Of a stretch of DNA of 64,000 nt, positions 26,300 through 35,496 are shown piece after piece. This stretch comes from Nostocaceae cyanobacterium (lineage in GTDB: Bacteria > Cyanobacteriota > Cyanobacteriia > Cyanobacteriales > Nostocaceae): the NCBI GenBank assembly GCA_030065825.1, contig JASJCY010000036.1:1-64000 (forward strand), written 5' to 3'. Both the position numbers and the translations under genes were made by a program. The notes under the pieces are model-generated. The model did not search any database, was not told where the DNA came from, and saw only the letters and a list, made by a program, of their open reading frames with translations. Each line of letters opens with the position of its first letter. Position 1 is the stretch's first letter.

Positions 26300-26776
26300 T
26301 TAAATCTTGCCAACTTCGGGAAATCTTTTTGCCAATTCAATTCCCTTTTGGACTAATTTGTCTCCTTCTTCTGCCAATTTTTCTAAGGATTCAAAGCCAA
26401 AACGGTGAGCATCCCGCAAGGTTTTTACTGTTAGTAATAATCGTCCAGAAAATACTAAAGCCCAGCCAAAACCTTCATGACTTAAATCCACCACAACCTG
26501 GGATATTAGACCAGTTTCTTGTTCAATACGAGCCGCAATACCCCGATAAAACGCCATAATTCGACTGACAGTTATCGGATCGACTTCACCTTCTAGAGAA
26601 ATTTCGCGTTTCTTTTGCTTACTAACAATAAAGGGTTTGAGGATTAATTCATCGGACCAACTCCGATAGACACCATAAGTATCTTGTCCCCGAATTTGCT
26701 GCACAATAGCTTTGAGAAATGGAGAGTTTAAGACTTCTGTATTGGCAGTATTATTCACACTGTTGGTGCTACTCAT
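26300..26776 (-). CDS. NifX-associated protein (DUF269)
   Basis: The 158-residue protein belongs to the NifX-associated DUF269 family (FLKAIVQQIRGQDTYGVYRSWSDELILKPFIV, and EVDPITVSRIMAFYRGIAARIEQETG). It is always found next to nifX and is thought to help FeMo-cofactor assembly or storage. Its ATG overlaps the nifX stop by 4 bp (26773-26776), so they are coupled. Confidence 0.9.
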   Translation of the reverse strand: MSSTNSVNNTANTEVLNSPFLKAIVQQIRGQDTYGVYRSWSDELILKPFIVSKQKKREISLEGEVDPITVSRIMAFYRGIAARIEQETGLISQVVVDLSHEGFGWALVFSGRLLLTVKTLRDAHRFGFESLEKLAEEGDKLVQKGIELAKRFPEVGKI

Positions 26777-27198
26777 ACAGTTGTTTCCTCCTCTAAATCA
26801 CTTTCAAATTCTTCTGCAAAACTTGGTTTATCTTTCTTTAAAGCCTTGCGTAACCATGGTGGAGGATTGCCCTTGAGGGTTTGCACTAATTTATCTAGAA
26901 TATCGGCAATTTTATCTGTATCTTTTTTGGCTTTGACTGGAGTTACACCCTTTTTAATTAATTTTGCCGCAGCCGTACCACCAATTGCCGAAACATAAAC
27001 AATTGTGCAATCATTTAGGGCTTTTAGTTTGGCAGCTACTTTATCTTCATTGCCATCTTGTTTGAGGTCGCCGTCAAATTTAAGGGTTTCTAAGAAGTGA
27101 TACCCTTCGTCGGAAATTTCATAGACATCTACTTCTTTTGCCCATCCAAAATGAGCATTAATATGGACTCTGTCACTAGTCGTGAAGGCTATTTTCAT
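26773..27198 (-). CDS. nifX: FeMo-cofactor carrier NifX
   Basis: The 141-residue protein has the dinitrogenase iron-molybdenum cofactor fold (MKIAFTTSDRVHINAHFGWAKEVDVYEI, and VYVSAIGGTAAAKLIKKGVTPV). NifX carries cofactor precursors between NifB and NifEN. It lies 338 bp downstream of nifN, a gap filled by a repeat array, which could affect read-through. Confidence 0.92.
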   Translation of the reverse strand: MKIAFTTSDRVHINAHFGWAKEVDVYEISDEGYHFLETLKFDGDLKQDGNEDKVAAKLKALNDCTIVYVSAIGGTAAAKLIKKGVTPVKAKKDTDKIADILDKLVQTLKGNPPPWLRKALKKDKPSFAEEFESDLEEETTV

Positions 27199-27296
27199 CG
27201 TCTTTCGATAGTTGATATGGCAGTTGCAAAAAATTAAAAATTAAAAAATGGGAACTCCTAATTCTTAATTCCTAATTTTTAGTTTCTAACTCCTAA

Positions 27297-27525
27297 CTTT
27301 TGGGCGCAAGCATTGCGTAACTTTTGGGCGCAAGCATTGCGCCCCTACTCCTAACTTTTGGGGGCAAGATTTACGCCCCTACAAATTCCTAATTTCTAAG
27401 TTTTGGGGGCAAGATTTACGCCCCTACAAATTCCTAATTTCTAACTTTTGGGGGCAATATTTACGCTCCTACAAATTCCTAATTCCTAAGTTTTGGGCGC
27501 AAGCATTGCGCCCCTACAAATTCCT
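27297..27525. repeat. Inverted array of the same palindromic repeat between nifN and nifX
   Basis: About six units of CTTTTGGGCGCAAGCATTGC-GCCCCTAC, interleaved with AAATTCCTAA(T/C)T spacers. The units are the reverse complement of those at 26034-26285 and several carry GGGGGCAAGATTTACGCCCC variants. It fills most of the 338-bp spacer between nifN and nifX. Confidence 0.9.
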
Positions 27526-27536
27526 AACTAAAACAA

Positions 27537-28856
27537 TTACCAATCACCATGAAAATCTTTGGCTTTTTCTTCTTCTGCTTCTAAAAAGATGTTACCAATG
27601 TCAAACAACATCTGCATTGTTCCTCGATAACCAACTTTCGTATACTGACCATTACCTAAACGGTCAAAAATAGGAATACCAAGACGATACAGAGGAATGG
27701 AAAGACGTTTGGCGATCGCACTAGCGTGGGAGTTAGCAATTAACAAATCAGACCCCTGCGCCATTTGCTCGAAGTCTTCATAATCACCAATGGTGACGGT
27801 TTCTACGGGTAGTTTTTCTAATAGGGGAGAACGGGTAGTAGTGACTGCAGTGTGAATTTCTGCACCCATTGACCGTAAGAAATTCACTGTTGACCACAAC
27901 AAGTCGGGTTCTAAGGCTAAGGAGACTCGTTTACGACCAAAGAAAAAATGAGTATCTAACATCGCATCTTGTAACTGGCGACGCTGATGACAGTATTTTT
28001 CGGGAACGCTAACACCACTGAGGTCTGATAATGCTTGTAAAAACTCATCTACTGGTGTTAGTCCGGTAAGTTCGGGAAAGACTTCATAAGGGATATGGAA
28101 GCGTTCATGGAGGATTTCGGCTGCACCCCGCACGCTCTCACCCAAGACTAGGGTAAAAGCAGAACTACCTGCTTGTCGTAGTTGTTCTAGGGTTGCACCT
28201 CCCACTGTAATAGGACTCCAATCGTCGTCCAAATGTCCATCCATAGATGCAGCGAGGTCAGGAATTACAATGGGTACTAACCCAAAAGCGCTGACAATTT
28301 CCTTAACTTCCTGGACATCCCCTGGAGCAAAGGCAGAGCTTACTATAATATTAATTTGATTTGCCTTAGTTTCTCCGGGTTGTGGCAATTCCCTGACAAT
28401 ACTTTCCACCGCAGCAGCAAAACCATCTTGCAATGCACCCTTAAAATCCGGTGCAGAAACCAAGACAATGGGCAAATCCTTTAATTCTGGGTGTTTTTTG
28501 CGGAATTCTTTCATAATTCCTTGCATATCATCACCCCTAGTTTCCGTCAGTCCGGTAGTACACAGACCGATGATTTCAGGCTTGACCTTTTCTACTAAGG
28601 TGAGAATTGCTTGTTCTACATTTTCTTCCCCCCCCAAAATAGTTGTTACCTCCGTCATAGCGGTAGTGGAAAGGGGAATCACCTCCCGGAAATGTCGCAC
28701 CAGGATAACTTTTGCAAAAGCTGTACAGCCTTGGGAACCGTGTAATAGGGGAATTGTTCCTTTTAATCCTAAAAAGGCGAGAGTTGCACCTAGAGGTTGG
28801 CTTTGTTTGAGGGGATTTACTACAACTGCTTTATTGGGAGTCGTCAGAGTCGCCAT
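27537..28856 (-). CDS. nifN: FeMo-cofactor scaffold subunit NifN
   Basis: The 439-residue protein matches NifN, the beta-like subunit of the NifEN scaffold on which the iron-molybdenum cofactor matures. It shows GCTAFAKVILVRHFREVIPLSTTAMTE with the first conserved Cys, GLCTTGLTETRGDD, and the typical C-terminal SHASAIAKRLSIPLYRLGIPIFDRLG. Length is normal. It follows nifE by 132 bp, a gap dominated by a purine tract. Confidence 0.95.
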   Translation of the reverse strand: MATLTTPNKAVVVNPLKQSQPLGATLAFLGLKGTIPLLHGSQGCTAFAKVILVRHFREVIPLSTTAMTEVTTILGGEENVEQAILTLVEKVKPEIIGLCTTGLTETRGDDMQGIMKEFRKKHPELKDLPIVLVSAPDFKGALQDGFAAAVESIVRELPQPGETKANQINIIVSSAFAPGDVQEVKEIVSAFGLVPIVIPDLAASMDGHLDDDWSPITVGGATLEQLRQAGSSAFTLVLGESVRGAAEILHERFHIPYEVFPELTGLTPVDEFLQALSDLSGVSVPEKYCHQRRQLQDAMLDTHFFFGRKRVSLALEPDLLWSTVNFLRSMGAEIHTAVTTTRSPLLEKLPVETVTIGDYEDFEQMAQGSDLLIANSHASAIAKRLSIPLYRLGIPIFDRLGNGQYTKVGYRGTMQMLFDIGNIFLEAEEEKAKDFHGDW

Positions 28857-28869
28857 GATTTGATTTCCA

Positions 28870-28948
28870 GTGGGTGATGGGGAGGTGGGGAAGAGGGGGG
28901 AGATGGGGAAGATGGGGGAGAGGGGGGAGAGGGGGAAGAGGGGGAAGT
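28870..28948. repeat. Purine-rich simple repeat between nifE and nifN
   Basis: About 80 bp of GGGGA(A/G)G(A/G)-type repeats on the plus strand (pyrimidine-rich in the nif transcript's template complement). Similar tracts occur at 39893-39965 and 57869-57899. It may form a triplex or G-rich structure. Confidence 0.8.
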
Positions 28949-28988
28949 AGATTTTCTTCGTTGTCTCCCTTGTCCTTGTTGTTTTTCC

Positions 28989-29906
28989 TTACTCCCAGGG
29001 TGCACTTTTACGTACTTGTTCCCAAACGGGGCTGTAGAGGGCTTCATCTAATTCCCTAGCCATTTCTACCATCCCTGCATAGCCTGCATAACGATGATGA
29101 CGTTCCTGGTTAATATCTAAGAAGGGAATTCTGGCTTTTAGAGCAGTATATTGATTACGACCACCAGCAATCAACATATCTGCTTTAGTTTCCTTGATGA
29201 TGCGCAGGATTTCTTTGGGATTACCTTTTTCTAGAGTAATACCATCATTTCCTAGCAACTGTTTAATACGAGCTTTATCTTCCTCTGTACTCTTCTTAGT
29301 ACTGGTAGCCACAACCTCCATTCCCAAGTCTTTAGCCGCCGATACCACAGACCAACTTTTGACACCTCCAGTATAAATAACAACGCGTTTATCCTTGAGG
29401 CGATCCCGGTAAGGAGCTAGTACTTTGTCTAAAGCAGCGGTTTCTTCGGCAATTAGTTTCTCAGTACGCCACTGTAAATCAATATCACCCAATTTCTCGG
29501 CAATATTCCGTAAACAACGGTTTATATCTTCCACGCCATAAAATGACTCTTCAATGTAAGGAATACCATATTTTTCCTCCATCTTTCTGCCCATATTTAA
29601 TAGGGCTTTGGAGCAAATCATCACATTGAGTTTGGCTCGGTGAGCGTAAGCGACTTCTTGGTAGCGAGCATCACCCGTAATTTTGGCTAAGACGCGAATC
29701 CCCAATTTCTTAAACAAGGGCAAAACATTCCACATTTCCCCGGCGATATTGTACTCACCAATTAGGTTAATATCATAAGGTGTTGTATACTCTGGTTCAC
29801 CTAAACGCTTACTACTACATCTGCTTAGTTTTCTTGGCGATAGCCTTCTGGGAGAGTAATCCAACAACCAAAAACTTTGGTATTGTTGGGTTTCACTACC
29901 GTTCAC
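28989..29906 (-). CDS. nifE: NifE, C-terminal part only; 5' part missing
   Basis: From residue about 37 to the end the 305-residue frame is normal NifE, the alpha-like subunit of the NifEN scaffold: [20 protein letters not shown], then [33 protein letters not shown], and GGVKSWSV. The first 36 residues ([20 protein letters not shown]...) have no relation to NifE, and roughly 200 N-terminal residues with the first cluster cysteines are absent. The break falls at about 29796-29801. Reading continues into unrelated DNA only by chance. The gene is therefore inactive as it stands, and would be restored only if the insertion is excised. Confidence 0.9.
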   Translation of the reverse strand: MNGSETQQYQSFWLLDYSPRRLSPRKLSRCSSKRLGEPEYTTPYDINLIGEYNIAGEMWNVLPLFKKLGIRVLAKITGDARYQEVAYAHRAKLNVMICSKALLNMGRKMEEKYGIPYIEESFYGVEDINRCLRNIAEKLGDIDLQWRTEKLIAEETAALDKVLAPYRDRLKDKRVVIYTGGVKSWSVVSAAKDLGMEVVATSTKKSTEEDKARIKQLLGNDGITLEKGNPKEILRIIKETKADMLIAGGRNQYTALKARIPFLDINQERHHRYAGYAGMVEMARELDEALYSPVWEQVRKSAPWE

Positions 29907-30125
29907 CGAACACTACCTGTACGTTCTACCCAACCTACATTTATTTTTCTCTTCCCAGAGTGACAGAAGCTGTTCAGTGGCGATCGCCTTTTATGGATGT
30001 AAAGAAACAGAAATGTTTATTAGGAGAGGGTTAATCTCAGCATCGGCTGTGGCAACTAACACAAATGTAACACTTCTAATTACAAGTTACGTAGCTTGCT
30101 TCCTCGTTTTTGGTCTGTTTAAAAA
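29802..30125. other. Junction-proximal non-coding DNA of the inserted segment
   Basis: About 320 bp between the nifE break and the FG-GAP gene. No recombinase or other gene is recognisable. Small plus-strand frames here (29780-30189) have no ribosome sites or recognisable content. An excision site and a promoter could lie in it. Confidence 0.45.
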
Positions 30126-31256
30126 TCATAAACGGACATTTTCCAGAAACATTATATACATCTTCCCGTTCAGAGCATTTTTGCGATGAGGACGCCAAGG
30201 CTTGGTGATAATATCAAGTGAGCCATTGTCGGTGATATCACCAACTACTGTTGCGTGACCACCGAGGTTAATGTCCAAAATTACATGCTCTTCCCATAGT
30301 TTTCCATAGCCATCGACGTTTTCCCAAATATAGAAACGCGGGGGTTTCTCACCTCTGACGGCTTCCATTTCACAACTCAAGACATCGAGATCCCCATCTC
30401 CATCTAAGTCACCGACATAGAGACTATGGTATGCTCCACGTCGTGGCTCTTTACCAGGATTGTAAATTTCGTGACGCTTCCATTCTCGTCCTTTCCCATC
30501 AAGGTTTTCCATCCACCAAACCTTACCACCAGGGATTTCTGCATCGGTAAATACAATATCGTTTTTACCATCAGCGTTGAGATCGCAAATGACACTACAG
30601 GTAGCATTAAATGCATAGGGAGGACGGAAATCTGGAGGTGGTGGTGTACTAGGACCAATGGGATGTTCGATCCACTCGCTTCCATCGCCATTGACATTTT
30701 CAAGCCATACATCTGTACGAACGATATCTATATCTCCATCACCATCTATATCACCCACAGAAACCCCTGCATGGACTGATGGACCTATGTCATGACGTAG
30801 CCAAGGTTGGGTGGGGTCAGCAGGAATTTTGTACCAACGTAGGTTATTTTTGTCGGACATGGTAATGACTTCTAATTTACCATCACCATCGATATCGGCG
30901 GCAACTAAATCATGAACCGCAGTTAGTTTTCTGTCAAAAACATGACGTTTAAATGGCTTATCTGGATTGCGTGAGTTTTGATACCATGCTCCACCAGCTA
31001 CGAAGTCAACCCAACCATCGCCATCGACATCAAAGGCACAAGCACCTACATCAGAAGGGGAATTTTTTCCTAAGAGATGGCGAGACCATGTTTTGTCGGT
31101 ATGGTATTTGTACCAGTAGACGTTACCATATTGCCGTCCAACAATATATTCTAGTTTTCCGTCATTATCCAAGTCTGCCAGGGCAGTTTGAGCATAGTAA
31201 CCTTTGGGCAAACTAATATCAATTGTGTGATTTTGAAAGCGAAATTTAGAATTCAT
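30126..31256 (-). CDS. FG-GAP/VCBS repeat beta-propeller protein
   Basis: Start set at 31256 (MNSKFRFQNHTIDI), giving 376 residues. An earlier ATG at 31364 would overlap the exporter gene by 79 bp. Seven FG-GAP/VCBS blades carry calcium loops D-x-(D/N)-x-(D/N)-G: DLDNDGKLEYIVG, DVDGDGWVDFV, DIDGDGKLEVIT, DIDGDGDIDIV, DLNADGKNDIV, DLDGDGDLDVL and DITDNGSLDIIT. Seven is the number expected for a closed propeller. No Sec signal is evident, so location is uncertain. As the last gene of the minus-strand group it may be a carbohydrate- or lectin-like binding partner of the product, an inference only. Confidence 0.75.
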   Translation of the reverse strand: MNSKFRFQNHTIDISLPKGYYAQTALADLDNDGKLEYIVGRQYGNVYWYKYHTDKTWSRHLLGKNSPSDVGACAFDVDGDGWVDFVAGGAWYQNSRNPDKPFKRHVFDRKLTAVHDLVAADIDGDGKLEVITMSDKNNLRWYKIPADPTQPWLRHDIGPSVHAGVSVGDIDGDGDIDIVRTDVWLENVNGDGSEWIEHPIGPSTPPPPDFRPPYAFNATCSVICDLNADGKNDIVFTDAEIPGGKVWWMENLDGKGREWKRHEIYNPGKEPRRGAYHSLYVGDLDGDGDLDVLSCEMEAVRGEKPPRFYIWENVDGYGKLWEEHVILDINLGGHATVVGDITDNGSLDIITKPWRPHRKNALNGKMYIMFLENVRL

Positions 31257-31285
31257 GACATTTGAAGCAAATAATGTTGATTCTC

Positions 31286-32881
31286 TCAAACTTGTGATCG
31301 TTGTTTTAGCTTTGATGGCAGAAGTACGAGCATTAAAACTATGCCTAAAATTAGGGCTAGACAAGCAACAAAGAGGGTTATATGTAACCCTGAGACAAAT
31401 CCATTTTTAATTTCCTGCTGTAGTGCCAAGGTGGAAATTGTGGATGGAATATCCTGGGAAATTTGAGTTAAATAGTGTAGAGGTTCTGCAGCAATTCTGT
31501 CTTGAAGAGGGGAAGGTAAATTCCACTGACTCAGAGATTGTCTGAGAATGGAATCTAGTCGCTGGGAAAGGATTGTCCCCTGAATGGCTATTCCTAAAAT
31601 ACCTCCAAACTGAATGCTAATACTGGATACTGCCGAAGCAATTCCTTCTTGAATGGGAAGTACGGAATTCATTGCCCCTGAAGCTAAGGGTGCTACTGTC
31701 AAACCACCCCCAAAGCCTGACAACACAAGATACCAGAGAATTTCTCCGTATTCAGTATTTACACTAATGTTGGTCAGTGCCAGGGTGGCGATGGTTGCCA
31801 TGACTAAGCCACTGATAATGGGAAAACGCCAGCCCAATCGAGCAGCTACCCATCCAGAAGCAAAGGCAGCTACAATAATTGCTCCGTTCATGGGCAAAAA
31901 GCACATTCCTGTTGTTACTGCTGAATATCCTTGTACATTCTGTAAAAATATACTCAAAATAAAGAATAAACCGCCGGAAGTGAAAAATACTAGGGTTTGA
32001 GTGATGATAATAACAGTAAATGTCTGGTTTCTCAGCAAGGGCAGAGGGATAATAGGGTGAGTGCTGCGGGACTCAACAATCCAAAAACCTAAAAAGCTGA
32101 AACAGCTCACCCCTAGCAACGCAATTGTATGGGGTGACAGCCACGCACCGTTACTGCCATCGGTGAGTGCCCAGGTGAGGGAAGCGATCGCCACAATGCT
32201 GAGTAATAGTCCGGGCAAATCTAGATGTTGGGTTGTGAAATTTTGATTTTCCTTAAAACCACGGCAGGTCATAATCAAGGTAATTACACCCAGAGGTACG
32301 TTGAAAAGAAAGATACTTTGCCACCCCAAGACATCCACAAACAACCCACCCAATCCAGGTCCTGCTACCATGGCTAGGGCAGACACCGCAGACCAAATGC
32401 CAATTGCTTTTGTTCTTTCCTCTAAATCAGGGAAAATAGCGGTAACGATGGTCAGGGAAAGGGGGATTAATGCCGCTGCACCAATGCCTTGCAGCCCTCG
32501 CGCAGCAATCAAGACTTCAAGATTAGGTGCAAATCCGCAGATTGCGGAGGCAACTGTGAAAAGAATTAAACCAGACAGAAATATCCGTCTACGTCCATAA
32601 AGGTCGCCGAATTTACCAGTGGCTAATAATAAACTGGCTACAGGTAGGTGATAGGCATTGAGAATCCATTGTATATCTGCAACATTTGCTCCCAAACTCT
32701 TCTGAATCTGGGGAAGGGCGACATCCGTAGAAGTACCATCAAAATTGGTCATAAATAGTGCCAAACACATGGCAGCCAGGGCGATCGCTTTAGTACCCCC
32801 TCGATCCATCGGCATTACTTGTTCTGGGGGGGGATAATGTGTCATTTTGCCAGAAGATTTTGAATGTTGAATTTGTTTCAT
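31286..32881 (-). CDS. DHA2-family (EmrB/QacA-type) exporter
   Basis: The 531-residue protein has about fourteen membrane helices and the drug:H+ antiporter motif A GDLYGRRRIFLSG (about residues 87-99), with the early TNFDGTSTDVALPQI typical of EmrB-type pumps. Such pumps export drugs, lipids or sugars in secondary-metabolite clusters. It lies in the minus-strand group after the dolichol-kinase-like gene and probably exports the cluster product or an intermediate. Confidence 0.88.
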   Translation of the reverse strand: MKQIQHSKSSGKMTHYPPPEQVMPMDRGGTKAIALAAMCLALFMTNFDGTSTDVALPQIQKSLGANVADIQWILNAYHLPVASLLLATGKFGDLYGRRRIFLSGLILFTVASAICGFAPNLEVLIAARGLQGIGAAALIPLSLTIVTAIFPDLEERTKAIGIWSAVSALAMVAGPGLGGLFVDVLGWQSIFLFNVPLGVITLIMTCRGFKENQNFTTQHLDLPGLLLSIVAIASLTWALTDGSNGAWLSPHTIALLGVSCFSFLGFWIVESRSTHPIIPLPLLRNQTFTVIIITQTLVFFTSGGLFFILSIFLQNVQGYSAVTTGMCFLPMNGAIIVAAFASGWVAARLGWRFPIISGLVMATIATLALTNISVNTEYGEILWYLVLSGFGGGLTVAPLASGAMNSVLPIQEGIASAVSSISIQFGGILGIAIQGTILSQRLDSILRQSLSQWNLPSPLQDRIAAEPLHYLTQISQDIPSTISTLALQQEIKNGFVSGLHITLFVACLALILGIVLMLVLLPSKLKQRSQV

Positions 32882-32936
32882 AATTAAGGTTGGGAGTTAA
32901 TAAGAATTGCAAACAGGACTGAACCCTGTAGGATTA

Positions 32937-33830
32937 TTAAATGACTGTAAATGCATTCACAAAAAACAAGCAAACTAGGGCATTACCTAGGGGAATAAAA
33001 AAGTTATCTGTACCTCGTGGGGCTATTAACTCAACCACCATAGTTGTAGTCGCTACAGCCAAACACAAAAGCCACCAGGGTAAAGATAATCCATTGAAGG
33101 CAGCGATAAACATCAGGGGCAATAAACTTCCTAGGAAAACTGAGGTTGTTCCTAATAGAGATTTGCGATTAATTTGTCCTATTCCCCAAACCCTTAGTTT
33201 TTGTTTTCCCCATGTAGCCCCGATTATTTCTCCTAATGCATCGCCAATTGTTAAAGGTAGAAAAACGAAAGATGGAAATAGTAATAGATTCGCGGAGTCA
33301 GCCAAGTTATCTCTAGCCATGAATTCTATAAAATAGAGTGGTAATAAATTCAGAAATGCAAATTTAACAACAAGTGCATTTTTTCTACCGTATATCCCAT
33401 CGCGAATTCGAGCGTCGGCTCCATAGAGTATTCCAGATAAGCCGAATATTTTGTTTGAAGAATAGCTAATGATATACAGAAAAAGTAAGATGAATTGATA
33501 ACTCAAGCCACCCACCATGCCTATGTATGTGTCTTGAATAAAGAAGTTGAAGATAAATATTTGCCAGAAACCTACGGTAAAATGACTCAATTTTCGAGGA
33601 AGTCCATCTATAATTCGGAGTCTTTTATCACCATATTTAGCAATTAATTTGCTTAATGAGAAGTTGTTTTTGCGATTTGAAAAAACTAATTTACATTCGG
33701 CTGATGTCATTCCTATGCGGCGGAGAAGATTCCATTTAAAACAGGCGAAAAATGGATAAATAATTAAAAATTCTATAATGTATGCTCCGCAATAAATCAA
33801 AATTTTATAGTTAAAATCAAAAACATTCAT
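32937..33830 (-). CDS. Dolichol/phytol kinase-like membrane protein
   Basis: The 297-residue protein has about seven membrane helices and the CTP-dependent kinase signature GDALGEIIGATWGKQ (about residues 197-211), then INRKSLLGT and the C-terminal ELIAPRGTDNFFIPL. These match the SEC59/VTE5-type lipid kinases that phosphorylate polyprenols or phytol. A substrate cannot be named. In this context it may phosphorylate a lipid carrier or alcohol used in glycosylation. The first 60 residues resemble no part of the kinases I know. Confidence 0.65.
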   Translation of the reverse strand: MNVFDFNYKILIYCGAYIIEFLIIYPFFACFKWNLLRRIGMTSAECKLVFSNRKNNFSLSKLIAKYGDKRLRIIDGLPRKLSHFTVGFWQIFIFNFFIQDTYIGMVGGLSYQFILLFLYIISYSSNKIFGLSGILYGADARIRDGIYGRKNALVVKFAFLNLLPLYFIEFMARDNLADSANLLLFPSFVFLPLTIGDALGEIIGATWGKQKLRVWGIGQINRKSLLGTTSVFLGSLLPLMFIAAFNGLSLPWWLLCLAVATTTMVVELIAPRGTDNFFIPLGNALVCLFFVNAFTVI

Positions 33831-33908
33831 GCTACATAATTTTTTGGAAAAATACAGTACTGAATCGAATCGATGGCATCAAAAGTAACTTCTACACAAA
33901 CTAATGGT

Positions 33909-35378
33909 TCAGGAAAAATAACTTTCTAAGCAAGAATTGGAAAATATACCATTGGTATCCCATTGTTGGCGAATATGAATAAAGTCATGCCATTTTTCAT
34001 ATTGTTGTTTTAAGTATTTTTGATCTACAGCTATTTGCTTTCCCCAGTGACAACGAAAATTAAATGGTTTCAGTAATTCAAGCATTTCTTGAAAAAACTT
34101 ACCATTGTGGGGATATTCCCAAAACTCTAGCCAACAAATTGCTTGATTGTAAGCAGGACTTAACCAGAAATTATCAGCAGCAGTACAGCGAATATGAATG
34201 TGCATAGTAGGGTATTTCTGGGTTTTGTGAAAATGATTGCGGATACAATTGAGTGCGGCACAGGCTTGAGAATAAGGAATAGCAATTTCCATGTCACCGA
34301 CTGGTTGAAAATCATCGGGTTCTTCATTTGTGGTGATATCAACAGATGTGGAATCAAAATGTGTTAAGACAAAATCACTACGTCCAAATGGAGAAGAATA
34401 TACTGTTTGATCATATTGTTGGATGCACCATCTTTGGAGCCAATTTAATTTGTAATTTTCAAACAGACGCTGGGCAAATTTGTTAATAAAATCTGTTATT
34501 CGTCTCTCTAGCTTTGTCGTTTTGACAGGATACCATCCACCATTTTGTTTGATGGGTTTTTCTGTGGGATTGATTAGTACAATTTGTACTTTGTCTGTGA
34601 TTGGTGAATACCTGATATCAACATATTTATTATCGCGATTGATATCATCAAACTGTTGGATAAAAGTATCCATTGATAGAGAGATAACTTGAGATTGTAA
34701 AGAAAATGCGGGAACACATTTGAATGTTACTGTAGAAATAATTCCCAACAATCCCATGGAAATCACGACTGCATTAAAGATGTCTTGGGAATTATCAACT
34801 TCTAAAATACTGCCATCGGCTCTAATTAGTCGCAAAGTTTGGACATAACCACTGAGACTTTTGTAATATAAGGAACCGCCATGAGTACCTGTAGAAATTG
34901 CTCCAGAAACTGTTTGTTGAGCAATGGTTCCAAGTGTAGGTAATGCCAAGTTATGTTCTGCTAAAATTTCATTTAGCTCCCAAATTTTCATGCCTGCTTG
35001 TACAGTAACTAGGGAGCCTTCAATGTTGACCAAGTTTTTATATTTATCCAGGACAATGCACACACCATCTGTTGCAGGAATGGGAGCAGCAGAATGTAAA
35101 GATCCTATGGTTCTAACCTTAAGATTCTGTTGTGCTGCTTCTTGAATGATTTGGATTATTTCTTCTTCTGTAGTCGGATGGGCTACTGTATCGGGAGAAA
35201 AACTATAAAGGGAAACCGCACTTTTTAAAGTCTGTTTTTGTACTTGTTTTTGCAAGTTTTTATACAGAAAATTATCTTGTTTGAAAACATTGTTTTTGGG
35301 ACTCCTATCTAATAGAAAATCAAACAAAAATTGACGTATACTTGTATTTATATTTGTTGAATTTACTGTTTTATTCAT
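33909..35378 (-). CDS. FAD-linked sugar-lactone oxidase-like enzyme
   Basis: The 489-residue protein has a PCMH-type FAD-binding domain (about residues 60-240: VAHPTTEEEIIQII, KVRTIGSLHSAAP, VQAGMKIWELNEIL, GAISTGTHGGSL) and a C-terminal domain of the D-arabinono-1,4-lactone oxidase type (HIHIRCTAADNFWLSPAY, WEYPHNGKFF). The His in GSLHS is the usual site of covalent FAD. Members oxidise sugar lactones or alditols. Among glycosyltransferases it could oxidise a sugar or polyol head group. Confidence 0.75.
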   Translation of the reverse strand: MNKTVNSTNINTSIRQFLFDFLLDRSPKNNVFKQDNFLYKNLQKQVQKQTLKSAVSLYSFSPDTVAHPTTEEEIIQIIQEAAQQNLKVRTIGSLHSAAPIPATDGVCIVLDKYKNLVNIEGSLVTVQAGMKIWELNEILAEHNLALPTLGTIAQQTVSGAISTGTHGGSLYYKSLSGYVQTLRLIRADGSILEVDNSQDIFNAVVISMGLLGIISTVTFKCVPAFSLQSQVISLSMDTFIQQFDDINRDNKYVDIRYSPITDKVQIVLINPTEKPIKQNGGWYPVKTTKLERRITDFINKFAQRLFENYKLNWLQRWCIQQYDQTVYSSPFGRSDFVLTHFDSTSVDITTNEEPDDFQPVGDMEIAIPYSQACAALNCIRNHFHKTQKYPTMHIHIRCTAADNFWLSPAYNQAICWLEFWEYPHNGKFFQEMLELLKPFNFRCHWGKQIAVDQKYLKQQYEKWHDFIHIRQQWDTNGIFSNSCLESYFS

Positions 35379-35496
35379 ATTTTACCCCTTGATAAAAATC
35401 TTATCTGTTGACTGTTCGTTTACTCTCCCAAAAGCGTGGTTTTAAGACCCCCGTCACACGCAGTCTTTATTCCCTATTCCCTGTTCCCCGTTCCCT

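Noticed and set aside
26034-27525. CRISPR array
   Set aside because: The repeats are contiguous with no unique spacers and no cas genes are near. They are palindromic tandem repeats.
29780-30189. Small plus-strand frames at the nifE junction, considered as an excisionase or recombinase
   Set aside because: No recombinase catalytic motifs, no ribosome sites, partly overlapping nifE and the FG-GAP gene.
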